From assembly GCA_050015455.1 (NCBI GenBank), contig JBEKBJ010000001.1, positions 80,291 through 144,290 on the forward strand: a DNA stretch of 64,000 bases, in the 5' to 3' direction. The stretch comes from JAGDMS01 sp050015455 (GTDB lineage Bacteria; Desulfobacterota; Binatia; HRBIN30). Numbering within the stretch: position 1 is the stretch's first letter; each line of letters opens with the position of its first letter. Position numbers and translations under genes: made by a program. This document shows positions 48,725 through 57,904 of the stretch, piece after piece. The notes beneath the pieces were generated by a model. The model worked only from the letters and a program-made list of their open reading frames with translations, searched no databases and was not told the DNA's origin.

Positions 48725-49942
48725 TCAGCCTCGACCGAAGGGGTGCTCGATGCCGTACTCGCCGGTGACCCGACGACGCAGGCTCTTGAACACCGCGGCC
48801 AGGCGGAACGCGAGGCACAATCGCCACTCCCCGGCCTGGGCCGCAGCGCTGATTCTGACCTTGTGACGAGCCAGTTCCTGGATCAATGCGTGCTCCGAGG
48901 GCATGCGGTTGAGTCGTACGTGGTATTCATTGACGTAGAATCTCGAGTCCACCTGCGGCACCGAGAGTACGTCTGCAAGGCGCGGATCGGCGGTGAGGTC
49001 GTAGTACTGGATCAGCGGGAGGTTGACGCCGGAAAATGCGGCGAGCTTGATCCAGTGCCAGGACCGACCATTGATTTCGAGGAGCTTGTGGAGACCATCG
49101 CGAGCGTCGTACTTGAGTTCGACTTGACTGATGCCGTGGAATCGCACGGCTTCCAGCAGCGCCTTTGCGTGCTCAACCACATGGGGGGGCAGCTCCATGG
49201 TTTCGGCAACGCTCGCCATGCCGTGGGAAAACGGATACTGGGTAAGCTTCCTTCCGGTGTATGAACGCAGGACGTGCCCTTCGCGATTGCTGTACGAGCC
49301 GATGGTGTACAGCTGGTCAGGTCCGCCGGGGATGTTTTCCGCGATTTGGAAATGATAGCCGGAGTAGTTGCGGGCGATATCCTCGAGGCAGCGATCGAGA
49401 TCGGCCGGGCTCTCCAGCAGTCGGAGGCGAAACATGCGGCTCCCCGAGATCACCTCGCGCACCGAGGGCTTCAGAATCAGCGGAAAGCGGAACTCCCGAG
49501 TGTCTGGTGTTTCGCCGCCAACGAAGAGTTGATGATGCGGTGTTGGCACCCCGGCTCGTTCTGCCATCGCGTATTGCCAGTTCTTTTGCAGGATACGGAG
49601 CCCGATCTCTGTCGCGATTGGGACGTGGTAGCGTTCGGACAAGCGATCGGCGGCGCCGATGACCCACTCAAGGTCCTCGTCGGTGGTGGGAAATAACACC
49701 CCCTTGCCGTCGAAGTGCTCACTCAACTGCAACAGGGAGTCAACAAACGCTTCGCGGGATGCTGGCCAATACGACGCATGGACCCTCGGGAAACGCGAGT
49801 ATCGGCCGAAGCGCACCAGCGGAGGCCAGTTGCGGTCCATGGTTACGATATCGATCCCAGCTTGGGCCAGTGCATGAATGACGCCGATGCCGGCCGTTTG
49901 ACAGTTCAACACCACCGCCGGTCTCTGGAGTTTACTACCCAT
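48725..49942 (-). CDS. ATP-grasp carboxylate-amine ligase
   Basis: 405 residues on the minus strand. AVVLNCQTAGIGVIHALAQAG, VLFPTTDEDLEWVIGAAD, then the ATP-grasp core RFPLILKPSVREVISG, FQIAENIPGGPDQLYTIGSYSN, SQVELKYDARDGLHKLLEINGRSWHW (metal-binding E-x-N). The family joins a carboxylate (as acyl phosphate) to an amine or thiol. It is the only minus-strand gene in the 37-kb locus and is divergent from the carrier protein. It may couple a sulfonated acid or amino acid to an amine. Confidence 0.87.
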   Translation of the reverse strand: MGSKLQRPAVVLNCQTAGIGVIHALAQAGIDIVTMDRNWPPLVRFGRYSRFPRVHASYWPASREAFVDSLLQLSEHFDGKGVLFPTTDEDLEWVIGAADRLSERYHVPIATEIGLRILQKNWQYAMAERAGVPTPHHQLFVGGETPDTREFRFPLILKPSVREVISGSRMFRLRLLESPADLDRCLEDIARNYSGYHFQIAENIPGGPDQLYTIGSYSNREGHVLRSYTGRKLTQYPFSHGMASVAETMELPPHVVEHAKALLEAVRFHGISQVELKYDARDGLHKLLEINGRSWHWIKLAAFSGVNLPLIQYYDLTADPRLADVLSVPQVDSRFYVNEYHVRLNRMPSEHALIQELARHKVRISAAAQAGEWRLCLAFRLAAVFKSLRRRVTGEYGIEHPFGRG

Positions 49943-50152
49943 GATTCACCTTCATCATGCAGTCCTTGCTGCGATAAGAGAGTTCAACAGTGCGGTTCAG
50001 TGGAACACCAATCACAGATCCCATAGCGCAATGCAAGTCGGTGTCGAGTGGCAGCGCAGCGATCGCTGTTGGAGGCCGCCGCGAGCGGTCGATGGGCACG
50101 CGCGGCCTTGAAATCCACCGACCGGTTCGGCAGTTGAATGAATCCTGAATGA

Positions 50153-50398
50153 ATGGTGCTTAGTAAGGAATTGCTGCTTCAGTTCATGGAAGCAGCGCTC
50201 GGGGTGGACACCACCGATGTCGATGAGCACACGGAACTGTTCTCGTCGGGCATCATCGATTCGGCAGCCATGGTTGAGTTGATCCAGTTTGTCGAATCCG
50301 ACGGAAACGTGACGTTTGGCCCCGATGACCTCACCCTCGACCACCTGGACTCGATCGACCGCATCCTGAGTTTCGTCGCTGGCCGGCGTGATCAGTGA
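50153..50398 (+). CDS. Acyl/peptidyl carrier protein
   Basis: 81 residues. The phosphopantetheine Ser is S37 in ELFSSGIIDSAAMVELIQFV; the acidic helix-rich layout matches carrier proteins. The 210 bases upstream, between it and the divergent ATP-grasp gene, show no gene or clear promoter. No Shine-Dalgarno sequence was recognised. Its 3' end overlaps the decarboxylase start by 11 bases. It presumably carries the substrate loaded by the AMP ligase at 55137. Confidence 0.82.
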   Translation: MVLSKELLLQFMEAALGVDTTDVDEHTELFSSGIIDSAAMVELIQFVESDGNVTFGPDDLTLDHLDSIDRILSFVAGRRDQ

Positions 50399-51686
50399 AG
50401 GGGGCGCGTTGAACGACATATTGAACAGAGTTGCTCGCGACTTCGGAACCCCCTGTTTCGTGTACTTCATGGACCGGGTGCGGGAGCGCGTGCAAGCCGT
50501 ACGAGCGACTTTTGGTGACCGGTTCCGCATCGGCTACGCCGTGAAAAGTAATCCGAACCCCGGTCTTCTGCGGAGAATGCGGGAACTGGTGGATACTCTC
50601 GATGTGTCGTCGGCCGGAGAAGTCAGGCGCGCGGTCGAATCTGGATGGGAGGCACGCAAGCTCGGATTCACAGGGCCGGCGAAAACGGAGGACGAGCTCC
50701 GAACGGCAGTAGAGGCCGGCGTCGGAGAGGTGGTCGTGGAGTCTCAGGACGAGGCGGAGCTTCTGAACCGCATCGTCGGCCAGCTACGGACCCGGCAACG
50801 GATCCTCATCCGCATCTCCCCGCGATCGGTGCCCCGCGGCTTCGGGGTGAACATGAGCGGCCGATCGACGCAGTTCGGCATCGACGAAGAAGACCTCGAC
50901 GTGGCGGTGGAGGCGATTCGGCGCTTGCCCCACCTGGATCTGTGTGGCTTCCACATCTACTCGGGGACGCAATGTCTCAAGGCGGCTGCGATCATCGAGA
51001 ACTACGAAATATTCATCGATCTCTTCAAGCGCGCCTGCCATACCCACGGGCTCAGGCCGCACCGCCTGATCTTTGGTGCGGGCCTTGGCGTGCCTTACTA
51101 CGAGAGCGATACCCCGGTCGAATTGGCGGTTATCGGCGAACAGATTGTCCCCGCCTTGGATGCTCTCAGAGCCGACTCTCCGTTCTCGGCCACGGAGTTC
51201 GTGCTCGAAACTGGTCGATACCTCGTCGGCGAAGCCGGCGTGTTTCTCACGCGCGTCGTTCGAAAGAAGCACTCGCGTGGCACGGACATCTGCATGTGCG
51301 ACGGTGGCATGAACCATCATCTTGCGGCTGCCGGTCACCTCGGAGCAGTGGTGCAGCGGAACTACCAGATGTTCAAGGTCAGCGGGGCGCACGACGACGG
51401 CCTCGAGAAACCCTACAACCTCGTCGGTCCACTGTGTACGACGATCGATACGCTAGGCCGTCAGGTGAGGTTTCGCGGACTCGAGGCCGGGGACGTGATT
51501 GGCCTCAAATGCAGTGGCGCGTACGGCCTCACCGCCAGTCCCCTGCACTTCATTAGCCACCCGCCGGCGTCGGAAATCATCGTAGAAAGGCGGGGTGACG
51601 AGTTGCTCATCGAGGACTGCAGCCAGTTTGGCGGACGACGGGCCAACCGCAAGCGGCCGGAGAGCACTCGAGTGTCGTTCGAGTGA
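50388..51686 (+). CDS. Fold III PLP-dependent decarboxylase (exosortase-A-associated type)
   Basis: 432 residues from GTG 50388. PLP lysine K53 in GYAVKSNPNPGLL; HIYSGTQCL, LIFGAGLGVPYYES, LETGRYLVGEAG and the active-site Cys region VGPLCTTIDTLG. Related to LysA/ornithine decarboxylase and to the decarboxylases next to carrier proteins in exosortase-A loci. It may decarboxylate an amino acid while bound to the carrier, giving an amine. Coupled to the carrier gene by overlap. Confidence 0.87.
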   Translation: MISEGGALNDILNRVARDFGTPCFVYFMDRVRERVQAVRATFGDRFRIGYAVKSNPNPGLLRRMRELVDTLDVSSAGEVRRAVESGWEARKLGFTGPAKTEDELRTAVEAGVGEVVVESQDEAELLNRIVGQLRTRQRILIRISPRSVPRGFGVNMSGRSTQFGIDEEDLDVAVEAIRRLPHLDLCGFHIYSGTQCLKAAAIIENYEIFIDLFKRACHTHGLRPHRLIFGAGLGVPYYESDTPVELAVIGEQIVPALDALRADSPFSATEFVLETGRYLVGEAGVFLTRVVRKKHSRGTDICMCDGGMNHHLAAAGHLGAVVQRNYQMFKVSGAHDDGLEKPYNLVGPLCTTIDTLGRQVRFRGLEAGDVIGLKCSGAYGLTASPLHFISHPPASEIIVERRGDELLIEDCSQFGGRRANRKRPESTRVSFE

Positions 51687-51707
51687 GCGCGTAGCGTAGG
51701 AGAGGGT

Positions 51708-53099
51708 GTGAACCGCCGTCGTCTGTCGCACGACGCCTTTGACGTTTTCGGCTCGCGGACCGCCGTGGCGTTGATGGGCATGGTCACCGGCGTCATCTTG
51801 GCGCGCGTCCTGGGGCCGCACGATCGCGGCTTGCTGGCCCTTGTCCTGTTGCTTCCCTCGACGCTGGTCACGGTGGCGAAGCTGGGGGTGACGCAGGCGA
51901 ATGTGTACTGCGTCAAGCGTGAGGGGGCGCCGGTCAGCCAGGTGGCGGCGAATTCGCTGGCGCTCGCCTTGGTCCTCGGATGTGGCATCGGGGCGATCCT
52001 CTGGATATTCCGCGGCACGCTGCTGGCTACCGTGATGCGCGAGGTGCCGCCCTGGGCACTGCTGCTTGCCCTGTACCGCCTCCCCTTCGCGCTTATCGAC
52101 AATTACTTCTGCGGCGTCCTGCAAGCCATCGACAACTTCTCGCTGTACAACCGGCGGACCGTCCTGGGGGCGGGGGTGATTCTGGTCCTGACGATCGGTG
52201 CGTGGCTCGTCGGGCGGTTAGACCTCCTGGGCGCGGTGCTGATCTATACCGTGGTGTCGATGCTCGTGGTCCTTGCGCTGCTGGTTGGCACGCACACGAT
52301 GATTCCATTCGGGCTGCGTCCGCATTGGGCTCTTCTTGGACGGCAGATGCGCTTTGGAGTCAAATCCTACACCCAGGTACTTGCTATGCATCTGCTATTT
52401 CGCATAGACGTGTACATGGTTGCGTACTACCTCAACCCCGCACAGACGGCGTTTTACAGCCTGGCCTTGCACTTCACGGAGATGATCCTGGAGATTCCTC
52501 AGGCGGTCGGCTGGGTGATCTACCCGCGTATGGCCTCGCTGCAAAAGGACCAGGTCCATCAATTCACGGCGCAAGCCTCTCGGCGCACCATCTTGTTGAC
52601 CGGGTTGGGCGGATTGGCGGTCGCTATCTTGGGGCCGGTCATCGTGCCGCTGTGGTACGGGCAGGCGTTCGCGCCGGCCGTGCGGCCACTGGCGTTGGCG
52701 GTCCTAGGGATGGTGAGCATGTCGGTGTTCACCATCGTCACGCGCGACTTCACCAGCCGCAACAAGCAAGGCGTCAACATCCGCGCGGGGACGATGGCGC
52801 TGCTGAGCAACGTCGGCCTCAATCTCTTCATGATCCCGAAGCTCGGAATCTCCGGCGCCGCGTTGGCCACCAGTTTCTCCTATACGCTTGCCGCCCTCAT
52901 GGTTCTGGTGCCATACCGGCGGGCTTCTGGTATCGGGCTGCGTGAGGTGCTGGTGCCGAAGCGGGAGGATGTCCGGTTCGTATGGCAGGTGTTCTGGCAA
53001 GCGGTGCACCGCTACGGCGTTCCGCTTCCCGCAGGCCTTGGCAGCATGCACGCCGAACGCTCGGGCCACATGCCTAGCACACGCTCAGAGAGAGTGTAA
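51708..53099 (+). CDS. Wzx-type polysaccharide flippase (MATE/oligosaccharidyl-lipid fold)
   Basis: 463 residues, GTG start, about twelve membrane segments. VFGSRTAVALMGMVTGVILARVLGPHDRGLLAL at the N-terminus and FGVKSYTQVLAMHLLFRIDVYMVAYYLNPAQTAFYSLALHF are typical of Wzx/MOP-family flippases. Moves the lipid-linked repeat unit to the periplasm. A large C-terminal tail (about 425-463) is soluble. Confidence 0.87.
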   Translation: MNRRRLSHDAFDVFGSRTAVALMGMVTGVILARVLGPHDRGLLALVLLLPSTLVTVAKLGVTQANVYCVKREGAPVSQVAANSLALALVLGCGIGAILWIFRGTLLATVMREVPPWALLLALYRLPFALIDNYFCGVLQAIDNFSLYNRRTVLGAGVILVLTIGAWLVGRLDLLGAVLIYTVVSMLVVLALLVGTHTMIPFGLRPHWALLGRQMRFGVKSYTQVLAMHLLFRIDVYMVAYYLNPAQTAFYSLALHFTEMILEIPQAVGWVIYPRMASLQKDQVHQFTAQASRRTILLTGLGGLAVAILGPVIVPLWYGQAFAPAVRPLALAVLGMVSMSVFTIVTRDFTSRNKQGVNIRAGTMALLSNVGLNLFMIPKLGISGAALATSFSYTLAALMVLVPYRRASGIGLREVLVPKREDVRFVWQVFWQAVHRYGVPLPAGLGSMHAERSGHMPSTRSERV

Positions 53100-53112
53100 A
53101 AGGCGAGTTTTC

Positions 53113-54495
53113 GTGACCTCGACCCGCCGAGCCCCGATAGCCTTTCTCTTCCCGGCCTTTCCCGTCCTGCATCAGACGTTTGTGATGTGGGAGGTGTTGG
53201 CTCTTCGCCAACATGGAATTCCGATCGTGCTGTTTTCCATGAAGCGGCCCGGGACAGGGCCGCAGCAGCCCGAAGCGGCAGCCCTCGCTCGCGAGGTGCG
53301 TTATCTCCCCTCAATGCTCTCAGCTCGGGTCTGGCGCACGAACTTCCGAGTGTTCATCCGCAGTCCGCGGCGCTATCTCGGCGTCTTCGCACTACTCATC
53401 CGTGAGTGGTGGCGCGATCGCCGGATCGCGCAGATGTGGCGCGACAAGTCGGCGCCCGCCAACCAGGGAGAGCGCCTAAGACGACTGCCCCTGCGGACCC
53501 GGTTCAACAGGTTCTTCAACCTCAGCCAGTTTCTCTTTCTGCTCAAATCACTGTGGTTAGTGCCCGCCGCCGTGAGCCTCGGTGACGAATTAAGAGCCGA
53601 GGGCATCCGGAGATTACACGCGCATTGGGCCAGCTATCCGACGACGATGGCACTAATTGTGAAGTGGGTATTCGGTATCCCGTTCAGTTTCACGGCGCAC
53701 GCCTATGACATCTACCTGGTGCCGCGTCTCCTACCGGTGAAAATCCGCACGGCGGAATTTGTTGTGACATGCGCTCAGGTGAACGCGCGCTCCCTGGAGG
53801 CCGTGGCAGGTCCGGTCGCACGTGAGCGTGTGGTCGTCAATTATCACGGTGTGGATCTGACGCAATTCCGCCCGCCGGATCGGTCGCGCGACAACGATGT
53901 GCCCTGTATCGTGAGCTGCGGTGCCTATGAGCTATACAAGGGGCATCACATCCTGCTGCGTGCTTGCGCGTTGCTGCGCCAGCGAGTCCGCTGCGTTATC
54001 ATCGGGGACGGGCCGTTGCGTGCGCATTTCAAACAGCTCGCCAATTCGTTCGGCATTGGCGACCGCGTTGTCTTTACGGGCGTGCTGCCACAACGCGAAG
54101 TGGCCCGACTGTACGGACAGGCGGATCTGTTTGTACTCGCCAGCGTGCTGATCAGACGCCACGGGAAACGTGACGTGATCCCCAACGTGCTCGCCGAGGC
54201 GATGGCAATGCAGCTGCCCGTGGTCTCCACCAATATCTCCGGTATCGGTGAGTTGATCACCGACGGCGTCAGCGGGCGTCTCGTTCCACCCGACGATCCT
54301 CAGGCCTTGGCAACGGTCATCGAGGAGTTGTTGGGCGACGAACGGCAGCGCCGTCGTCTAGCGCTCGGTGGATATCAGAAGGTCTCTGCTGATTTCGATC
54401 GCAGCGCCAACATCCCCGCGCTCGCAGCGCTGTTCGAGGCCGGAGACTGCAGCTCTCGTCCGGTGGCGGCGCTGGCCGCCGGACGCGGATGGTAA
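53113..54495 (+). CDS. Family 4 glycosyltransferase
   Basis: 460 residues from GTG 53113; the frame remains open further upstream, but that part overlaps the flippase gene and encodes nothing family-like. GT-B motifs: FPAFPVLHQTFVMWEVLALRQ, LHAHWASYPTTMALIVKWVF, SCGAYELYKGHHILLRACALL, GVLPQREVARLYGQADLFVLAS, DVIPNVLAEAMAMQLPVVSTNISGI with the E-x7-E region. Probably one of the sugar-adding steps. Confidence 0.87.
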   Translation: MTSTRRAPIAFLFPAFPVLHQTFVMWEVLALRQHGIPIVLFSMKRPGTGPQQPEAAALAREVRYLPSMLSARVWRTNFRVFIRSPRRYLGVFALLIREWWRDRRIAQMWRDKSAPANQGERLRRLPLRTRFNRFFNLSQFLFLLKSLWLVPAAVSLGDELRAEGIRRLHAHWASYPTTMALIVKWVFGIPFSFTAHAYDIYLVPRLLPVKIRTAEFVVTCAQVNARSLEAVAGPVARERVVVNYHGVDLTQFRPPDRSRDNDVPCIVSCGAYELYKGHHILLRACALLRQRVRCVIIGDGPLRAHFKQLANSFGIGDRVVFTGVLPQREVARLYGQADLFVLASVLIRRHGKRDVIPNVLAEAMAMQLPVVSTNISGIGELITDGVSGRLVPPDDPQALATVIEELLGDERQRRRLALGGYQKVSADFDRSANIPALAALFEAGDCSSRPVAALAAGRGW

Positions 54496-54513
54496 TCGGC
54501 GCGGAGGGGGCAG

Positions 54514-55134
54514 GTGTTGCTCCGACGAACGCTCCTCAGCCTGCAAGTGGATGGCCTGGGGCCCACCATGAGGCGCGCCTGGACGTATCTGTTTGGAACG
54601 GAACACAAGTACGTCTTTGTGCAATACATGAAAACCCCCGCGACACAGGTCGCGCTCCCGGTCGAGGCGAACGGCATCGTTGTGCGGCAAATGGCGGAAC
54701 GCGATCTGAAGGATGTGCGAGTGCGACGACATGAACCGGACGACGTCGATCATCTCGCCTTGGGCGTAGTGGCCACGCGACAAGAAGAGATCGTCGGCGC
54801 GGCTTGGTACACGGACTCCGTAAGTCCCGCGCAGCCATGGTACCCAATCGTTCAGCCACATCTGCGCCACCCGGCCTGGTTTGACGCGAACATCTTCGTC
54901 ATACCGGGCGAGAAGGCCGCCGGGTGGGCCATCTCGAAAAACGCGACCGACGCGGTTGCCCTCGCCGGCGTCCGCTCCACCGTGGCCTTGGTCGGCGTGG
55001 ACAACAAGCCGTCGATCTTCTTGCTCCGCCTCCTCGGTGCGAGGCTCGTCGGACGGCTCTCGATTCGCCACCGGCTCGGCTACAGCACCACGGTGGTCGC
55101 GCCGGTGACGCAAGATAAGGACAGCGCCCTGTAG
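54514..55134 (+). CDS. GNAT-like acyltransferase
   Basis: 206 residues from GTG 54514 after GGAGGGGG. VVRQMAERDLKDVR, ALGVVATRQEEIVGAAWYT and a later FVIPGEKAAGWAISKNA resemble N-acetyltransferase-fold proteins seen in polysaccharide loci, though the acetyl-CoA loop is weak. Two bases separate it from the AMP ligase, so they are cotranscribed. It may transfer the activated acyl or aminoacyl group. Confidence 0.6.
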   Translation: MLLRRTLLSLQVDGLGPTMRRAWTYLFGTEHKYVFVQYMKTPATQVALPVEANGIVVRQMAERDLKDVRVRRHEPDDVDHLALGVVATRQEEIVGAAWYTDSVSPAQPWYPIVQPHLRHPAWFDANIFVIPGEKAAGWAISKNATDAVALAGVRSTVALVGVDNKPSIFLLRLLGARLVGRLSIRHRLGYSTTVVAPVTQDKDSAL

Positions 55135-55136
55135 TT

Positions 55137-56777
55137 ATGAAGGATCTCTACGAGCTCGTTGAACAGCACGCCGCGTCAGCGCCCAAGACCGCGGTAGCCC
55201 GGTGGATACTGGGCCGCGGCTTCGTCGAGACCTCCTACGCAGAGCTGTTGCGGACGGCGACGAAATTCGCCGCGCATTTCGCGCGCCACACAGCGCCGCG
55301 GGCGATCATCCCCATGGTGGTGGGCAAGACCGCCGACAGCATTGCTGCCATGCTGGGCGCGCTCGCGACGGGCAGAGCCTTCTGCTTCATCAATCCGAAA
55401 TACCGCGGCCCACAGATCGCGACGGTGCTGGCGGCCACCGGTGCGCGCACATGCATCATCGATGCGGCTGGCCTGACGGCGCTAAGAGGGGCGTGGGCAG
55501 CATACCCGGCGTTTGCACGACCCACCTGGCTGTGCACTGGAGCAGACCAACTGACGCGGCTTTCGGCAGCGTCGGCCGACGATCTGCGACGCACGGCAAG
55601 CGTGATCGTGCTGGAAGAGGAAACCCCCAGCGGAGAATGCCGCATTGAGGGGCAGCAGACCGACACCAACACGGCCGCAACCTGTCTGTTTACCTCCGGC
55701 TCGACAGGAGAGCCTAAGGGCGTGCTGATCAGCCGAGAGGATCTCATGCGTCGGGTTGCCGCGGAGATCGACTGGTTCAACCTGACGTGCGACGATGTCC
55801 TCCTCAGCATTCTGCCGTTCTCGTTCGACGTCGGGTTGAACCAACTGCTGACGGCACTGACGGTCGGCGCGGAGCTGGTGGTGCTCGACTCGTGGTTGCC
55901 CAGCGACATTCTCTCGGCCGCCGAGGCCCGCCGCGTCACCGGCATCTCCGGGGTGCCGGCAATTTGGCAGGAGATGGTCAACGCGGGACTTGGGTTCGAC
56001 AAGCAGGCGCGGCATGCAGCGCTGCGATACATCACCATCTCCGGTGGCAGCCTGCCGACTTCCCAGCTCGAGCGATTGGGGGAGCATGCAAACGGCGTCG
56101 GCATCTTCAAGACGTATGGACAGACCGAAGCCTTTCGCGCCACCTCGCTGCGACCGGAGGAGTATCAGCGGAAGCGGGAGAGCGTTGGCAGGCCCCTCGC
56201 GGGTGTCCGCGTCTACGTGGTGAGTGAGGACGGTACACGCTGCGGTCCCGGAGAGGTGGGCGAGGTCGTCCACACCGGGCTTGGCGTCATGCTGGGCTAT
56301 CTGGGTAATAGCGACACCAACGCAAAGCTCAGAGCGAACCCCTTCTACGGCGACGAGGATCCTTCGCGGCTGGCGATCTTCACCGGCGACATGGGCTATC
56401 TGGATGCGGAGGGATATCTCTACCTCAAAGGTCGGGCCGACCGCATGTTGAAGGTCATGGGCAACCGGGTGTACCCGCAAGAGATCACGAATCAGATCCT
56501 CGCGATTGCGGGAGTCAAAGAGGCCTTGGTGGCTGGCATCACGCGGGAACTCGAGCAGGCGGCGGTGATTGCGTTCGTTGCCGTCGCGCCGGGAGCCGAG
56601 GTCTCGGCAGGAGCGGTTCGCAAGGTTCTCCGCGAGAAGCTCCCTTCCTTCATGATCCCCCAAGAGATCGTCCTGGTGCATCAGATGCCACGGACGGCCA
56701 ACGGCAAGCTGGACGAACGCCGGTTGGTGGAGGAGTACGCCGCCCGCCAGGCCGCGCCAGCAGGGGCACCACACTAA
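55137..56777 (+). CDS. AMP-forming acyl/aminoacyl ligase
   Basis: 546 residues of the ANL family. The P-loop-like TCLFTSGSTGEPKGVLISRE, FKTYGQTEAFRAT, GDMGYLDAEGYLYLKGRADRMLKVMGNRVYPQEI and the C-terminal Lys in PRTANGKLDERRL are all present. It activates a carboxylic or amino acid as adenylate and loads it onto a thiol, here most likely the carrier protein at 50153. Resembles the exosortase-A-associated acyl-CoA ligases. Overlaps the next gene by one base (TAATG). Confidence 0.9.
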   Translation: MKDLYELVEQHAASAPKTAVARWILGRGFVETSYAELLRTATKFAAHFARHTAPRAIIPMVVGKTADSIAAMLGALATGRAFCFINPKYRGPQIATVLAATGARTCIIDAAGLTALRGAWAAYPAFARPTWLCTGADQLTRLSAASADDLRRTASVIVLEEETPSGECRIEGQQTDTNTAATCLFTSGSTGEPKGVLISREDLMRRVAAEIDWFNLTCDDVLLSILPFSFDVGLNQLLTALTVGAELVVLDSWLPSDILSAAEARRVTGISGVPAIWQEMVNAGLGFDKQARHAALRYITISGGSLPTSQLERLGEHANGVGIFKTYGQTEAFRATSLRPEEYQRKRESVGRPLAGVRVYVVSEDGTRCGPGEVGEVVHTGLGVMLGYLGNSDTNAKLRANPFYGDEDPSRLAIFTGDMGYLDAEGYLYLKGRADRMLKVMGNRVYPQEITNQILAIAGVKEALVAGITRELEQAAVIAFVAVAPGAEVSAGAVRKVLREKLPSFMIPQEIVLVHQMPRTANGKLDERRLVEEYAARQAAPAGAPH

Positions 56778-57895
56778 TGAGCACGGCGACGACGGGAAAC
56801 CTGTCGAGTGCGGCCTTTCGATTCTCCACGACCGCAGAGGATCTTGGCGCCTATGCACGGGTGCACCTGGCAGGTCTGCACGGTGCGCCGCCCGCCGCGC
56901 TGCAAGTCGAGTCCACGCTCCGCTGGCACGAGGGACAACCTCCGGGGGATCGGATGGCGGCCTTTCCTCACCTCGCTGGGCTGGAGCGTGTCGATCGCGA
57001 TCTGTACGTGGGCCCCGGTGAGCTCTACTGGTTTCGGGTGGATGACTTACGCGACCTGCTTCTGCATCTCTCGTGGTCCGCTAGCAGGCTGACAGTAGAG
57101 GGGGATTTCTATTACCGCTTGGCCAATGACCGGGCCCGGGATCGTGCCAAGCGCTGGCTCTATCCCAAGCGAGTGGCGGCACTACGCCGGCGCCGGTTCA
57201 CCACATTGTTGTACTACCTTGTCTACTACCCGTGTTGGTGGTGGCTGGAGCAGAGGCAGGATTTCCATCCGATTCATGCGGCCGGCGTCTCGTTGGGCTC
57301 GGGTGTGGTGTTGCTCGGTGGTGCCAGCGGGGTGGGGAAGTCAACGCTCGCGGTTGCCTTGGCAAGCGTGGCCGGCGCCAAGCTGCTCTCCGACAGCTTC
57401 GTGGTGCACAATGGCAGCGAGGTGGCGGCGGTGCGCGAACCCATTTTGCTGGACGCCTGGAGCCGGCGCTGGTTGGGCGACCACGGACAGGATCTGCAGC
57501 GGATTGAATGGCGGTACTGCCTCAATCGCCAAGGGTATCACCTGCCGCCGGAACACCTAGCGGCTGGCGGGCGCTGTAGCCTGTTGCTGTTCCCGCGGCG
57601 CGCGGCGCAGACCTACGTGCGACGCATCGCGGCGCCGCAGGCTCACCAGCGTCTGAGTGCGGCCGATTTGATCATCAACGATCTGCGGCGCTACTGGGCG
57701 TTTGCGGCCGTGATCGAGCAGGTGGCGCCCGGCGGGCTGGTGACGCGCCGGGAGGCGCACTTGGCGACGCTGACCGCCGAGGTGCCGTGCTATGAGCTCG
57801 GGCTGACGGAAGACATGACGTGCGCCGCCAGCGTGGAGTTGATCCTGCAACTGCTGCCGAGCAAGCCCTTGCGTGCAGTCGGCGCGCATGCGTGA
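56777..57895 (+). CDS. HprK-related kinase
   Basis: 372 residues. FHPIHAAGVSLGSGVVLLGGASGVGKSTLAVALASV contains the P-loop GASGVGKS (about 182-189), and AKLLSDSFVVHNGSEVAAVREP follows as in HPr kinase homologues. The N-terminal 160 residues are specific. HprK-related kinases occur widely in exosortase-A and lasso-type loci with unknown targets. Here it sits between the AMP ligase and a glycosyltransferase. Confidence 0.8.
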   Translation: MSTATTGNLSSAAFRFSTTAEDLGAYARVHLAGLHGAPPAALQVESTLRWHEGQPPGDRMAAFPHLAGLERVDRDLYVGPGELYWFRVDDLRDLLLHLSWSASRLTVEGDFYYRLANDRARDRAKRWLYPKRVAALRRRRFTTLLYYLVYYPCWWWLEQRQDFHPIHAAGVSLGSGVVLLGGASGVGKSTLAVALASVAGAKLLSDSFVVHNGSEVAAVREPILLDAWSRRWLGDHGQDLQRIEWRYCLNRQGYHLPPEHLAAGGRCSLLLFPRRAAQTYVRRIAAPQAHQRLSAADLIINDLRRYWAFAAVIEQVAPGGLVTRREAHLATLTAEVPCYELGLTEDMTCAASVELILQLLPSKPLRAVGAHA

Positions 57896-57904
57896 TCTGG
57901 TCTG

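Noticed and set aside
52888..53112. Open upstream extension of the glycosyltransferase at 53113
   Set aside because: It overlaps the flippase 3' end, lacks family similarity and begins without a ribosome site; the family N-terminus starts at about 53130.
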